From assembly GCA_031772625.1 (NCBI GenBank), contig CM062804.1, forward strand, positions 275,931,174-275,995,173: DNA of 64,000 nucleotides, read 5' to 3'. This DNA is from Pinus tabuliformis. Lineage: Eukaryota > Streptophyta > Pinopsida > Pinales > Pinaceae. Of this stretch, positions 45,650-57,150 are shown piece after piece. The notes under the pieces are model-generated. The model saw only the letters and a list, made by a program, of their open reading frames with translations. It made no database searches and was not told the DNA's origin. How positions within the stretch are numbered: position 1 is the stretch's first letter; the number at the start of each line of letters is the position of its first letter. Made by a program: the position numbers and the translations under genes.

Positions 45650-46550
45650 TGTTGGCATGTTGGGGCCTAACCCAAGTTGGGAGTTAATTAGCCAAGCAAT
45701 TCCCTGTACAACTGGCCCTTTCGGCAACAGTCCGTGGAGCGCAGACTAAGGTCTCACTCAAAGTAGTATGGGAGGTTGCTAGAACTAGGTTTTCGTACCC
45801 TTGAGATGTTTGAGAGGTTTGACTAGTCGTTTGTTTGTTCCTGTGCGTAGGTGGCTTCACGCACCTTCCGTTCCTCGCAGCCTGATACCCTGCCTTTGTG
45901 CAACCCTAACCGGGGCTTGAGCCATGGATTACGCTATTAGCTGAGATATTATTTACCTTCTAGTATTAATTAAGCACCTTCGCCTACTTAAATGTCTTAA
46001 GTTATACTTAACAATATAAAATATTCATATAGGTTTGCGCAGCAAATAAACAATATACTTGCAAATTATATCCAATCATGCATTAAACTAGGAAAAGATA
46101 CACAAAATTATAGCAAAACTTCTCTTTATTGATTCTTCCAATGGTTACAGAATCGACCCTCCCTACGCACTCAGCTACAGGGGTCTGCGCACTTAGCTGT
46201 GGACTGCTAGGCCTCTGTGCACTTAGCTACAGAGCCTTCTCCTACTCTACAACCCACATACACACTTTACACTTCAACTCAATCACTTAGACTTCTCATC
46301 CTTCTATTAGTTTCTACGTTATTCTTTTACACTTAGAGCCTCGCTCTATTTATGCAATCCCATGGTCCGCGGACCATGGGTACGTCTATCTAGCCGAAAT
46401 TACATTACAAAAAATAGGGTGGACAACCCTGTGACTCTATTATACTTTCGCACCCCGTGCCCGCAATTGGCCTAGCTTTTACAACATGATTCGGTCAAAA
46501 CTTGGGCCTTAAGCCCCAAAAAATTCCTGGGGGGGATTCCATACCTAACA
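45650..46550 (-). repeat. 5' LTR of the gag-protease element
   Basis: 901 bp, aligned along its length with 37166-38057. Both copies share the TGTTGGC start followed after one base by TGTTGGGGCC. It is followed by the TTGTT duplication at 46551-46555. Confidence 0.88.
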
Positions 46551-46555
46551 TTGTT

Positions 46556-47454
46556 TCTTTTTATTCCTTCTCTGGATGGTTCTACTTGAGTGAATGTCTC
46601 CACTCTCTTCTCCTCAATTTGTGGTTTCTCCACAACTTCCTGAGGCTCCTCCTTTGGAGCTAAAATCTCCTTTTCTGATGGGATCTAAAGCTCCCTCTCA
46701 AGAGAGCAACACATCACTTTCTCATCATCAAACTTTACATCCCTTCACACAACTATCACTATGAGGGATGGAAAGTACACATGGTAGTTGTGGGAGTTCC
46801 TGTGTAACCCACAAATACCCCCAATTCTATGGTCGACTCAAGCTTATTCCTTGATTATTTGGAGACATGGCAATAAACAGAGGCTCCAAAAATATTGGAG
46901 TGTGACACATTCAACTTTCTCCCCGAGAAAGCCTCCTTCGGTGTAATCATGCCAAGAATCTGATGAGGACTTCAGTTCTGCAAACATACTGTTGTATTGC
47001 ATGCCTCAACCCACAAATGCAGAGGTAGGCCTTGGTCATGCAACATCACCCTCGCTACTCCCATAATGCTATGATTATTTCTCTTAACCACCTCATTCTG
47101 TTGTGGGTTGTGGGGTGTTATCAACTCTTGTCAAATGCCTTCTTTTAAACAAATTTCTTTAAATTCATTCAACACATACTCACCTCCATTATCGCTCTTG
47201 AGAGCCTTCACCTTCTTATTGGTTTCTTTCTCAACCAGTGCCTTGAATTCTACGAACTTGGAGAATGTCTCATACTTCTTCCGAATGAAGAAGATATAAC
47301 ACTTCCGTGAGAAGTCATCAATAAACATGACAAAATATTTGTGTCTGGATGCTGTCAAGAAAGGTCCACAGACATCAAAGTGGATCCTTTCTAGGACTGC
47401 ATGTTCTTTTATATCTCGATCATGGAATGTCGATTTTGTGTACTTCCCCAACAT
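46556..47454 (-). pseudogene. copia integrase of C1
   Basis: Minus-strand 47454-47131 encodes ERIHFDVCGPFLTASRHKYF, then FVMFIDDFSRKCYIFFIRKK and ALKSDNGGEYVLNEF: the first two catalytic Asp are present. The third motif near 47100 reads NPQQNEVVKRNN where the family has NGVAERKN, so the catalytic Glu is replaced by Lys. Downstream to about 46860 come KEAFSGRKLNVSHSNIFGAS and FVGY-type residues, then an acidic linker cut by the nested element at 46550. A stop lies just after EICLKEGI. Confidence 0.88.
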
Positions 47455-47532
47455 ACATCCTTTGCATACATGCTACTGCTCAAGTGCTCCTTTAGGGAGG
47501 TCACTGGCTATTTGTAGTATAATATTTAAGGT

Positions 47533-48234
47533 TTAGTGATGTAAATGAACAATTCTTTTGTCCCAAAGTTCACCGACATCGCAGCCTTGCACTTCCTTTG
47601 CCTTAGTGCTTAATGCAACACAGTCTTCCACATCTAGCCTATACAAGTTCTTCACACAAACCCCAATCTGCTTCACCTGTCCCATGGCTATGTGTCTTAG
47701 GAATGCTTTTCCTTTGCTGAAGATCACATCATAACCATGGTCTTTCAAAACTGCAACAGAGATGATATTTTTCTTTAGGCCTAGAACAAACATGACATCC
47801 TTGAGCCTGAGAGGGGAGCCCAACTCCCTCTGAAAGGTGATTGTACCAATACCGGTCGTGTTGTACCTTCCATCCTCCCCTAGCTTGATGTGCATTTGGA
47901 GATCTTTCTCCTCTAGGTCACTGAAAAAATCCCTACACCCTGTCATGTGGAATGATGCACCCGAGTCCAAGTACCACACGCTCGCCATGATTGTGTTGGA
48001 TATGCATGTGATAAGGGTAAAGTCAAGCTCGAACTGTGAAGCCAAGGCTTCACCTGCTGCTCCTCCTAAGGTCTTTTTTCTTTCCTTTTTCTGTGGACAC
48101 TTCCTGGCATAGTGCCCATATTCATGACAATGGAAGCATTTAATTTTTGACAAATCTTTCTTCTTTCCCCCTTGGCTAGATTCTAGTTTGGTTTGAGATT
48201 TATTCCCTTTTCCCTTCTTTCCCTTTCCAACCAA
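47533..48234 (-). pseudogene. copia zinc knuckle, protease and gag-pre-integrase of C1
   Basis: A 233-residue open minus-strand frame. Residues about 33-46 form a CCHC knuckle (CFHCHEYGHYARKC). Residues about 88-97 carry the protease site VWYLDSGASFHMTG. Then come LRLKDVMFVLGLKKNIISVA and the start of the gag-pre-integrase block (ELWDKRIVHLHH, family LWHxRLGHLN), where it is broken. Both active-site features look intact. Confidence 0.9.
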
Positions 48235-48243
48235 TGCAAAGTT

Positions 48244-48885
48244 TTATTCATCCTTTCCCTTGGATGAGGTTCCATCTCTGGTATTCCCCCTTATTTCCTC
48301 TTGTACCAAATCAGACCATAAGCGTTCCCAATTCAGTAGTTTCTCCCTCCCGTTCACTGAATCTTGATAGCTATGCCAACTCTTGGGAAGGCCCAAAAGG
48401 GCTATGCTTACCAAGTCATCCTTTGAAACAATAACACCAACTCCTGCAAGCTCATCATGAACTTGTGTGAACCTCCTCAGATATTGCAAGATAAATTCAT
48501 TCTTCTACATCTTGATATTTCAAAGTTTATCCTTGAGCACCAATTTCCTATGGTCACTACTATTTTGGAACATATCTATCAGTGCCTACCACATTGCATA
48601 AGGATTTTATTTCCCATGGAGATTGGTGACAATGTGGTCTCGTACTCCCTCCAATATTATTCTCCACACCTTGGCTACATCTTTCTTCCACTGAGCAAGG
48701 TTTTAGGCATCAGATTCTGTTGGTTTTACAACATCTCTCTTGATGTATTCTAGAAATCCATTGTCATCAAATACCTCCTCCATGCAATCCTTCCATGCAA
48801 TGAAATTAGAGTTGCCTTCCAAGGCATACTCTAGCCTTGACCCATTGAAGGTCATCTTCTCATCTCTTAAGAGATCCCGTTGCAT
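48244..48885 (-). pseudogene. copia gag of C1
   Basis: Minus-strand 48885-48703 is the gag start: FNGSRLEYALEGNSNFIAWK (a DUF4219-like start with Trp) and VFDDNGFLEYI. 48489-48244 holds the UBN2 block MQYLRRFTQVHDELAGVG, then LVSIALLGLPKSWHSYQDSV. The piece in between (48700-48490) is in a broken frame. It abuts the zinc-knuckle frame after one stop. Confidence 0.85.
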
Positions 48886-48940
48886 TGAACTATAAATTCA
48901 AACCTCCTGAGAAACAACTTCGAAATTCTTGCTCTAATGT

Positions 48941-48959
48941 GAATCCTGCTATGATACCA
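48941..48959 (-). promoter_or_regulatory. primer binding site of C1
   Basis: Minus-strand TGGTATCATAGCAGG starts right at the inner LTR end. It matches the initiator-Met primer site with one substitution in the first 12 bases. Confidence 0.75.
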
Positions 48960-49823
48960 TGTATAAATTATGGTGTATATTTGCAATCGGTCATGAAGTT
49001 TTTTTAAAATCACAAGATGAAAATGTTCTCTACTACTCTTCGTAAGTTAAGTCACAATTTAGAACAAAAATTGTAGACATGCAATAAGAAATAAAAAACA
49101 CGCACACAATAATTTTCCCAGTGAAAGAAATCTACTAAAAGCCTCAATTCCTTCTTGCATTAATTTGATGAATATAGATGTATTACAATTTCTTTTCTCA
49201 ACTAAGAACAACTTGCAAATGAATGGCCTATCTCTCTGCTAACTGAGAAGATCTAGCCCAAACTTAGTCAATTTCTACCTCTTCTTGAGCCCTTATTTCC
49301 ATATGCAATTCATTGAGAAATTAGTCCCCTATTACTTAGATTTTTTTTCAAAATGGATTGTGAAATTCCTAAGGTTGATAATCTAACTGCATGCAACACT
49401 TGTACAATCAAGGCTAGTCTACAACTGATATTAGACTGACTTGGAACCTCCACCACAACTGGGGAACTCAATTCTTTGCATGCACTAGGTATCTTTGGTT
49501 GATTGATCAGTTAACTAGATGATCACCGAGTTTGACTAAAGTCCCACTGCACAACTGACCTTCCACTAGTTCCTCCAATAGTCAAAACTAGTTTAACTAA
49601 AAAAAACTTGAGATAATTGACTTTTATTGCTAAAAATTAGAAATCACACATGATTAACTAAAATATATCTCCTCCAACTCAAATTTACTAAGTAAACTGG
49701 GTGACACAAGCCATGCCATACAATTTAATTGCATTCAAGTTGACTGCTGATGTGAAAATTCAAGTTTTCTCAATTTAATCAAGGAAAAATCAAATTGAGA
49801 ATTTCTTGCTGCATTTTTCAACA
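48960..49823 (-). repeat. 5' LTR of C1
   Basis: 864 bp; on the minus strand it begins TGTTGAAAAATG and ends TTTATACA next to the primer site. Its first 364 bp match the truncated 3' LTR at 35138-35501. The other 500 bp have no second copy here because the 3' LTR is cut. Confidence 0.75.
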
Positions 49824-50169
49824 ATCCTTCATGTGAATTTAATCCATGTTTCTAATGATAGTCAAGGGTTCCAGCACAACAATGTGCTAATAACAACAAC
49901 CAACATATAGAAGTAGCATTCAAAATAAATAAAACAGTAAAAAAACACATATTAAAACACAATCGATGGAGACCCCGAAAAGTACTCCAACTATGTTACT
50001 GCCTATCCACGTTCATCAAAAGTGCCTCCATTGCTCCTCTCATGAAGCACACCTTTTTTTTCGGCCTCCATTGCCCTAAATCCTATCAGTTGTTGTCAAC
50101 CTCCATCACTCTGCTTCCTAAAGAAGCCATCAATAATGTAAAGATGGATCCCTAGTCATTTACCTTTAC
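49824..50169. other. no feature seen
   Basis: Flank of C1 with poly(A)-rich and CTCCATTGC motifs. No coding sense or repeat recognised. Confidence 0.45.
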
Positions 50170-50184
50170 CATTTTTACTAGTGC

Positions 50185-50240
50185 CTCGTATTGAAAATTT
50201 TAAGACAAAATATTTCTTTTGTCTTAAAAGCCACCTCTGT
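50185..50240 (+). repeat. terminal fragment of a CACTA-like repeat
   Basis: TTTTAAGACAAAA and TTTTGTCTTAAAA form a 13-bp inverted repeat around a 6-base centre, followed by a GTGTAGTAG end. The same arrangement ends the larger repeat at 51009. Confidence 0.5.
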
Positions 50241-50519
50241 GTAGTAGTTTTGAATGCAACAAAAGACAAGTTGTCTCTAATCGCATCAGCAGAGATCTAA
50301 GGGACAAAAGAGGAATTGATATCTAGGAAATCTTGCGAGGAAAGGTTGTCGCTTTCTTCAGAGTCGGCTATCCCCACAAAACAAAGAGCCCAACAAATCA
50401 TTGTCTTTATATAAGATAACATGAATGGAAAGTGAAATAACAACCTTGGTATATGCATGAGACAATAGTAGCCTGCAAGTTGGTGGACTTAGGGCACACT
50501 GCCAGAGTCAATTTTGTAG

Positions 50520-51009
50520 TTGTTAGATAATATTTTCTTAAATTGATATGTTTTTGTCTTAATTGTTAATTGTCTTAAATGGGTTTCATCTTAAGTGGCC
50601 ATTGTCTTAAATATAAATTTGCCTCAAAATATTTTTGTCTCGAACTATTTTTATCTTAAATATAAAGTTTTGTTTTAAAATAATTTTGTCTTAAACTGTT
50701 TTTGTCTATATATAAAGTTTTGTCTTAAAATATTTTTGTCTCTAACTATTTTTGTTTTAATTTTTTTTGTCTTAAATATAAAGTTTTGTCTTAAAATATT
50801 TTTTTCTTAAACTATTTTTGTCTTAAATATAAATTTTGTCTTAAAATATTTTTGTCTCAAACTGTTTTGCCCTAATTTTTTATATTTTAAGACAATTTAA
50901 TTGATATTAAAATTTACTGTAAAATAACTAAAATAAAAGTGTTTTTTTAAGACAAAAGATTTCTTTTGTCTTAAAAAAATGTCCTAAAAGTGCCCTTGGT
51001 GTAGTAGTG
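50520..51009 (+). repeat. CACTA-like repeat, TTGTCTTAAA array with TAGTG end
   Basis: Ordered match to 3649-4100: TTAAGTGGCCATTG start block, many TTGTCTTAAA and TTTGTCTC motifs, then the AAGACAAAA/TTTTGTCTTAA inverted repeat. It ends GGTGTAGTAGTG at 51009, which on the other strand reads CACTACTACACC, like a CACTA transposon tip. No left tip starting CACTAC and no transposase was found, so this is a fragment or a non-autonomous element. 50241-50519 holds nothing else. Confidence 0.5.
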
Positions 51010-52033
51010 AAGGAAGGGAAAAATAAAAAGAGCTTTGGAAGGAGAGCTGAATAAGAAAGTCATCTCTGTATTTACAACCCTGATCAATTACCTTGTGCAT
51101 GAACTAAATGGTAGAAAGGGGACGTAAGAAAATGATATAATAAGTAAAATGAACATGACTTAGGCCACTTAAACAAAATTGAAGTAATATGACAACATTA
51201 AAGTCACATAGAAGGGAAATTATCTTAAAAGTTAATAATATTTGGCTATTGTGTAATTGATATTGTGAAATCATGATAAAAGCACAATGATGTTATATGA
51301 TGTGACAAAACATTAGTTGTGAGCCATCATAAATAGCAAGTTAAGTGATTAATCCTTAGCAAATATTATTACAACTATGTGAATGGTATAAAATGGAATT
51401 GGTAACTTCCATGTTTTGAGATTATGTAGGGAAGTAATATGATGGATTGCCTATCACTTGGAATATCTATTAGGTATTGTACAAGTGACTTGTTATTGTT
51501 AATTACTTTTGATGATGTGCTTACATGGATATTTTTAACGCTTGTTGGGTGCATGAATAAAAATTGATAGCATCTTATTTGCATGAATGAATACATGCTA
51601 GAATCAAATATGAATTTTAGATAGGAGTGAAATTTACTCTAGAATTGAACCATCAACAGGTTAAAGTAAAATGGAAGAATTCCAACCCTAAGGAGGCTAC
51701 CTTGAAAGAAAAACAGGAGCAACATTTCCTTCACTTTTTAGAAGTGATAAAGGAAGTGAAAACACTAAGGGCGATGTTTATTTCATGGGGTGGAAGATGT
51801 GATAACCCTACTGCAATTGTTTTGAAAACATTATTATTTATATTTACCTGTAAATATTGTGGAAATATTTGCTATGGGGCCAATAGTAAAGTTGATTAAT
51901 TCAGTAAATATTAATATATTTTTATGAATGAAATATTATTTATTCCAATTTATTTGGAAATAAAAGAGGAGCCACCATGTGAGTATTCAGGCTCCCAACT
52001 ATTAGGAAGTGTAGTTAAGAATCAATTATAGTC
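51010..52033. other. no gene seen
   Basis: AT-rich flank between the repeat and the LINE. The 90-codon plus-strand ORF at 51627-51899 has a Lys/Glu-rich start but no known domain and no support as a gene. Confidence 0.45.
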
Positions 52034-52051
52034 CATGGAAGGATAATTTTG

Positions 52052-52860
52052 TTTTTTTGATGAACTAAGAGGTCTTTCTATTCAATTTTATCCCAAAAAC
52101 AAGTTACATAGTGTACATAAAGCTCGAAGGCATTATGGTCCTTAGAAAATTCGAGCCACCCTAAGCCTAGATAAACGAGCCAATGACCCACAAACTGGGA
52201 TAGGGGACCACCCAACCAAACAACTATACTTCCATAAGTCTTTCTCACACCAAAGCCATATGATTTGCCTCTCGAGATCAAACGGTCGAGAAGCAATTTC
52301 AGGGAGCTAAACTGCACACCCGTTAAACAAAAAAGCGGACCCGATAAAGTTTATGAGTTCGCTGCCTAAATTTTTTCGGGTCCGCCCAGGAGGATAACCT
52401 TCAAGCATGTTGACCGCCCGAAATCCCCCAGAAGTGAACGATCCTAGCCTTGTCGAGAGACTAGCTCAGGATTTAACAACTCTTGCGGACCCAAAACCTG
52501 AGAAAGTCATCACATATATGCTTTTCAGGTCCATTTGGAAAATTAAATGTCGTGCTGTTTGCCCCCCGAAATCCATAGGATTGCTTCTATTCGTCCTATC
52601 TGCCAACACGATATCGACTCTCTCGACATTGCTAATTGAGAGGCCATTTTTATTATTTTTTGGATTCAAATGAAGATTATACCAGAGTGTTGTATCCCAC
52701 CTGGGAATCATGGGTTTGTAGATTACAGGGTACACTTTCCCACCCGAAGACCAATGATAGACCACTGAGTACATGACATCCTATTTGTTTATTTTAAAGA
52801 CTTGTTCCTATGTTTCCATCCTCATTCTGCCTGTTACCCTTGCTCTGATAGAGCTCCCTA
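52052..52860 (-). other. 3' part of the LINE after RNase H
   Basis: About 800 bp between the RNase H frame and the poly(A). The minus-strand ORF at 52774-52466 has no known domain. This is most likely 3' UTR. Confidence 0.6.
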
Positions 52861-53361
52861 TCAGAAGTCACATGTTGGATGCACTTGGATGCACTCTTCC
52901 CTCAATCTCCCCTGGGGGATCTCTGTCCAATCATATATTTTATTGCTCTTTGAACAGAGTACGCCTTCATTAGCTAAGATATCCGCTAATTTGTTGGTTG
53001 TTTGGCGTACATGTATAAAACTAAGGGTCCCCATATTCTTCAAGTGGGATTGAATACATTGATAGACTTGTAGAAGCTGCCAATGTCTCAAAACTTTGTC
53101 TGGAGTTGAGCCATAGCTAATTTTCTTAACCAAATTAATAATCAATTCAGAATCAGCTTCAATTATGTTATTATGCAGATTTAAGTCCCTCAAGATTTCT
53201 AAGCATTGCTCAAGGGCCATGAGCTCTGCCATGTTATTAGTGGCTTTCCCCAAATGAATGTGGAATATAGTTTTTATGAAACGCTTTTCATCTCTTATGA
53301 CTTCTCCATACCCAGCCATGCCAGGGTTTCCTTTTGAGGCTCCATCTATATTGCATTTCAA
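52861..53361 (-). pseudogene. RNase H domain of the LINE
   Basis: A 166-residue open frame with a complete RNase H fold pattern: KCNIDGASKGNPGMAGYG (Asp), KATNNMAELMALEQCLEI (Glu), NIIEADSELIINLVKK (Asp), and SFIHVRQTTNKLADILAN (His and Asp). All four acidic catalytic residues and the His are in place. Some plant L1 lineages are known to carry such a domain after RT. It is separated from the zf-RVT region by stops. Confidence 0.92.
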
Positions 53362-53688
53362 GAAACCATGAGGGGGAGGTTACCAGAAATCCTTATTCTC
53401 TGTATGTGACTTACATTCTTGTTTTTGCCCTGGGGGAAAGCTCCTGTAGACCCAAATGCAGTAGTATCTGCACATCCGAATCTCTAGGTTTATTCTCAGG
53501 GTGGTTTTTTATGAGAGTTCCTACCGTCTCATTGAGCTGTCTTATAATCTGAGCCATGATGCTATGGGAGGAACCTTTCCTGGTTGTGAATATTCTGTTG
53601 CTATGTTCTTTCCAGACATCCCGGATTAGAAAGCCTAGAACTAAAGCCCAAGCTATGTTGATTATTTCATTATTTGAGAATTTTTCCT

Positions 53689-54627
53689 CTAGTTCTTTAG
53701 AGTGTTGGTGATGCTGCCCTTGTCCCTGTCAGTTTGTCTGAAAATTGAAGCCACCCAATTCCATAAGGTGGATGTGAAAGGATAGAGGTTGAGTAGGTGA
53801 TCCATAGTTTCTTCTTGTAGTTCACATAGCTGGCATCTAGATGGACCTGCTACTCCTCTTTTCCTTAGGTTCTCCCAAGTCAAAATTTTCTTATGTTGCA
53901 CTAACCAAGTGAAGAGTTTGATTTTCATCCAGCTTTGGTTCTACCATAGGTCCTTCCATACTCTATCAGGGTTTGGAGAGTCAAACCAAAGGGACATGTG
54001 TTTGGCTTCTTTGAGGTTAAAGTTGCCTTCATTGTTTTTGCCCCATCTCAGTTGGTCTGAAGATGATGATGTCAGAATCCTTCTCCTGTCCAATATGGCT
54101 GTTAAATCTTCTGCCCGTGTCTTCAATGGGGAATCATCACTGTATACCGTGTTCTTCCATATTATCCATTTTCCTTTGCTTCTATCCTATTCCCAAAAGT
54201 CATTTACCACGAGTAACCCTTTGCTGTCAGTATCGTTCCTGAGATGGACAAATTCTTCTCTAAACTGTTTAGGTTCCTGTTGCCAATTATCTTCCCAAAA
54301 CCAAGCAAGGTTTCCATCTCCGATTTCCTAGAAACTGTGTTTCTGAACAACTGCTTTATTCTCCCAGGCTTTATTCCAAATGTGGGAACCTTTGATGAGC
54401 CTTGACATTCTAATATGATCCCTTTCATGCCAGTTGTTTGCATATTTCTGTTTCCAAATTTTGGTCCAAGGGGAAGTTGATTCTTTTAGCCATCTCCACC
54501 ATAGTTTTGCCCCCAAAACTTTGTTTAGTGTTTCAGGGTCATCAAGTCCCAAGCCTCCATGTGTCTTGGGTTTACAGATCTTTTCCCAGGCTACTAAAGC
54601 CCATTTTTTTCTTCCTCTTTGACCCAA
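53689..54627 (-). pseudogene. LINE ORF2, region between RT and RNase H (zf-RVT)
   Basis: 54627-54328 encodes the post-RT helical part (KKWALVAWEKICKPKTHGGL, then AKLWWRWLKESTSPWTKIWK). 53928-53689 encodes zf-RVT: MKIKLFTWLVQHKKILTWEN, GVAGPSRCQLCELQEETMDH and LLNLYPFTSTLWNWV, where the family's last Cys is replaced by Tyr. At least three stops interrupt. Confidence 0.88.
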
Positions 54628-54710
54628 ATAAAATCTCTTTGGATGTTTATGAATTGTTGCATAACTCCTTTGGGAGCTGGAAGGGAAGAAAACATAAATA
54701 TGGGGACCAT

Positions 54711-55808
54711 TTAGAGGACAACTTTTGTGAGAACTAGTCTTCCTACTAAATTCAAAGACCTAGTTGTCCACTTTCTGATCTTGTCTTGGATTTTATTAGT
54801 AACAGGCTCCAAGATTGCTTTGCTCAGGGGTTTGTCTGATAGTGGTACTCCCAAACATTTGGAGGGTAGCATATCTCTTTGAAAGCCAAGAATTCTAGAT
54901 ATATTTCTATGAATAGCAATGTCAGTATTAAAAAATAAGATCTTTGATTTGGCGAGGCTTACCTCTGTACCCGCAGCCTTTGCAATTTCACTCAGTATCT
55001 GTTTGTAGGCTAGAGATTCCTTGACTGTGGGTATACCCTGCAACATGGTATCATCCACAGATTGTTGATGGGTCAGAGCATCTCCATTCAGGGTGAGTTT
55101 GAGACCCTGGATTTTTCCTCTTGCTTTGGTAAATTTGATAGCTCTACCAAGCCCTTCCATCATGAGAATAAAAAGCAAGGGAGAGAGTGAATATCCTTGT
55201 TTGAGTCCTCTTGAAGTTTTAAAGGTTTTGGACGGTGAACCATTTACCAAGATTGAAAAACTTGAAGTGGTTATCATGGCCATTACCCATCCTACCCAGT
55301 TATGATCAAAGCCATATGCTATTATAACTTTCCTAATGTATGCCCAGCTTAGTTTATCATAAGCCTTTTCTAGATCAAGTTGAATAATCATTCCTACCTG
55401 CCTATTGCTCTTAAGTGAGTGAACCAGCTCGTGAGCTTGAATGATGTTGTTGAGAATTTTCCTGCCTTCCACATATCCAGTTTGTTCCTCAGACATGAGA
55501 GTAGGAAGAAGGGCTTTAAGCTTGTTTGCAATTATTTTGGAGATGATTTTGTACACCACATTGCATAATGATATTGGTCTAAATCTGTTTGGTGTTATAG
55601 CATTATCTTGCTTTGGAATCAAGGATATGAAAGAGGTGTTGAGTGCCTTTAAAACAATTTTATTTTTCCTTGAGTCCTCCACCACATTGAGGATATCGTG
55701 TTTGACTATGTCCCAACATGCTTTAAAGAAGTCAACATTGAAACCATCCACACCTGGTGCTTTCCCATTTTGCATATGTTTTAATGACCTCACTAACCTC
55801 CTCTTCAT
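54711..55808 (-). pseudogene. LINE reverse transcriptase
   Basis: A 365-residue open minus-strand frame. Motifs: NGKAPGVDGFNVDFFKACW, LISLIPKQ-type SFISLIPKQDNAITPNRFRP, ISLCNVVYKIISKIIANKLK, EEQTGYVEGRKILNNIIQA, MIIQLDLEKAYDKLSW (first catalytic Asp), SRGLKQGYSLSPLLFILMME and the box QQSVDDTMLQG, where the usual FADD is SVDD but both Asp stay. Then EVSLAKSKILFF and YLGVPLS-type KCLGVPLSDKPLSK. A frameshift near 55770 separates it from the upstream piece. Confidence 0.94.
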
Positions 55809-56300
55809 TCACTGGCTTGTTTAGATTATAATTGTCTTCTCTTTTCACCAGCTTAGGAATATGCTTTGTAAACTCATTGATGAATTGTGATCTAACTATG
55901 ACAGGTTCCTCTGCTATTCCTTGGAAATGTTGAACCAGAGCAACTTCTATTTCTTTGTGGGCATTGAGTTGATTTCTTTGAGAATCTTTGATTTTTGAGA
56001 TCCTATTACGAGATCTATGATCCATGGTAGATTTATGAAAAAACCTTGTATTCCTTTCTCCTTCTTTTAACCATCGTACCCTCGATTTATGTTTCCAGAA
56101 TATCTCCTCTTGCTTGCATAATCCTTCCCATTCCTGTTGATGATAGTCAGCTTGTGCCTTTCTCTCCTCGTTGAATCCATCTGTAATGAGGATCTGATTA
56201 ATATCCTATAGTTTCCACTCAACTACTTTTTTGGCTTCAAATATGTTGCCAAACTCATTCTTATTCCAATCTTTAAGCCCGAGTTTGATGTATTTCAATC
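55732..56300 (-). pseudogene. LINE ORF2 linker between endonuclease and RT
   Basis: 56025-55732 encodes MDHRSRNRISKIKDSQRNQL, then EVALVQHFQGIAEEP, a usual part of plant L1 ORF2 ahead of the RT. Coding-like sequence upstream (RVRWLKEGERNTRFFHKST) continues to about 56300, with a stop in between. Confidence 0.85.
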
Positions 56301-56304
56301 TTTG

Positions 56305-57150
56305 CTACACAAGGAACATTTTAGTACCCTGAACTTGTATATCCTTTGTCCACCATTTTTCAATATTTATAATGAAGTCGGGATGGGTAAGCCAAATGTT
56401 TTCAAACCTGAAAGGTCTGTTTCTTGGAGTTCCTATAAAGGATGCTTCAAGTTGAATAAGCCAGTGATCCGAGCCACCAAAAGGGAGTATCATAGATAAC
56501 ATGTCAAGGCCTGTAAGGATGAGATCCTCCAAGATAATAAATCTGTCTAGTTTTGAGGCCACTTGAGACTCTCCTCCCCTTTTATTATTCCAGGTGAAGA
56601 TACCATTACTTGTCTTTGTATCTACTAGCCTCATGTTATTTATGAAATCCTGAAATGCTATGGATTCTCTGCCAAGTGATCTGGTTCCACCCTTTTTTTT
56701 TTGTGAGAGGGATCGGATCATGTTAAAGTCCCCTCCCAGAATCCACGGGATACCCGAATGCCTTTCTCTTAATTCCTCCAGTGAGGTAAGAAGCCTAAGT
56801 TTGTCTTCAGGTTTTTGTGGACCATAAACATTTGTGATTAAATAAACTTCCTTGTCCCCCAAAGGTTGGATGACCACTGATAGATAGTTCCTTGATGCTT
56901 CAACATCTAGGATTCCTATTTTTTGAGGGTTCCAAAGTGTGAGAATTCCTTCTGCTGTTTTATCTGCTTTAACTTCTAGATATTCATATTTAATCAACCA
57001 TTTGCTGTGTATTTCTCTAATTTTGTCTATTGAACATTTTTTTTCCTGGAAAAAAAACATATTTGGTTTTTCCTCTTTCATTCTATTACTGAGATTTCTT
57101 TGTTTCCTTTTGCTTCTTAGACCCCTAATATTCCATGTTGTAAGCTTCAT
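56305..57150 (-). pseudogene. LINE endonuclease (EEP family)
   Basis: This domain nicks target DNA to prime reverse transcription. A 281-residue open frame begins MKLTTWNIRGLRSKRKQR at the likely ORF2 start. It carries the catalytic Asn (WNIRG), Glu (MFFFQEKKCS), the GGDFNMI motif with Asp and Asn, and FGGSDHWLIQLE with Asp-His. All key residues look intact. A stop at the C-terminus (56304) splits it from the linker. Confidence 0.94.

Larger units (their letters stand above)
37166..46550 (-). mobile_element. 9.4-kb LTR element with gag and protease but no RT or integrase
   Basis: LTRs at 37166-38057 (892 bp) and 45650-46550 (901 bp), flanked by a perfect duplication TTGTT (37161-37165 and 46551-46555). 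On the minus strand the order is LTR, gag, zinc knuckle, protease, then about 4 kb of decayed coding-like sequence that I do not recognise, polypurine tract, LTR. I found no RT, RNase H or integrase motif in it. It looks like a non-autonomous TR-GAG type element with an added ORF. The first 245 bp of the LTRs differ by about 11% by eye, so insertion is old. It splits C1 between integrase and RT. Confidence 0.82.
35138..49823 (-). mobile_element. Ty1/copia retrotransposon C1, split by a nested element
   Basis: Minus-strand order: 5' LTR 49823-48960, primer site 48959-48941, gag, zinc knuckle and protease, integrase to about 46556, then (after the nested element 46550-37166) RT and RNase H to 35759, a polypurine tract at 35510-35502 and a truncated 3' LTR at 35501-35138. 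Frame content on the two sides of the insertion fits: linker residues after integrase on one side, RT start on the other. It is older than the element it hosts. Confidence 0.88.

Noticed and set aside
49460..49820. A separate 361-bp solo LTR with an ACAAC/ACAAT duplication
   Set aside because: The primer site at 48959 shows that the LTR runs on to 48960, so 49460 is only where the truncated 3' copy loses homology. The near-duplication is most likely chance.
36000..50000. A CRISPR array or bacterial-type system
   Set aside because: No regular direct repeats with unique spacers; all repeated sequence is LTRs, tandem duplications or microsatellites of plant type.
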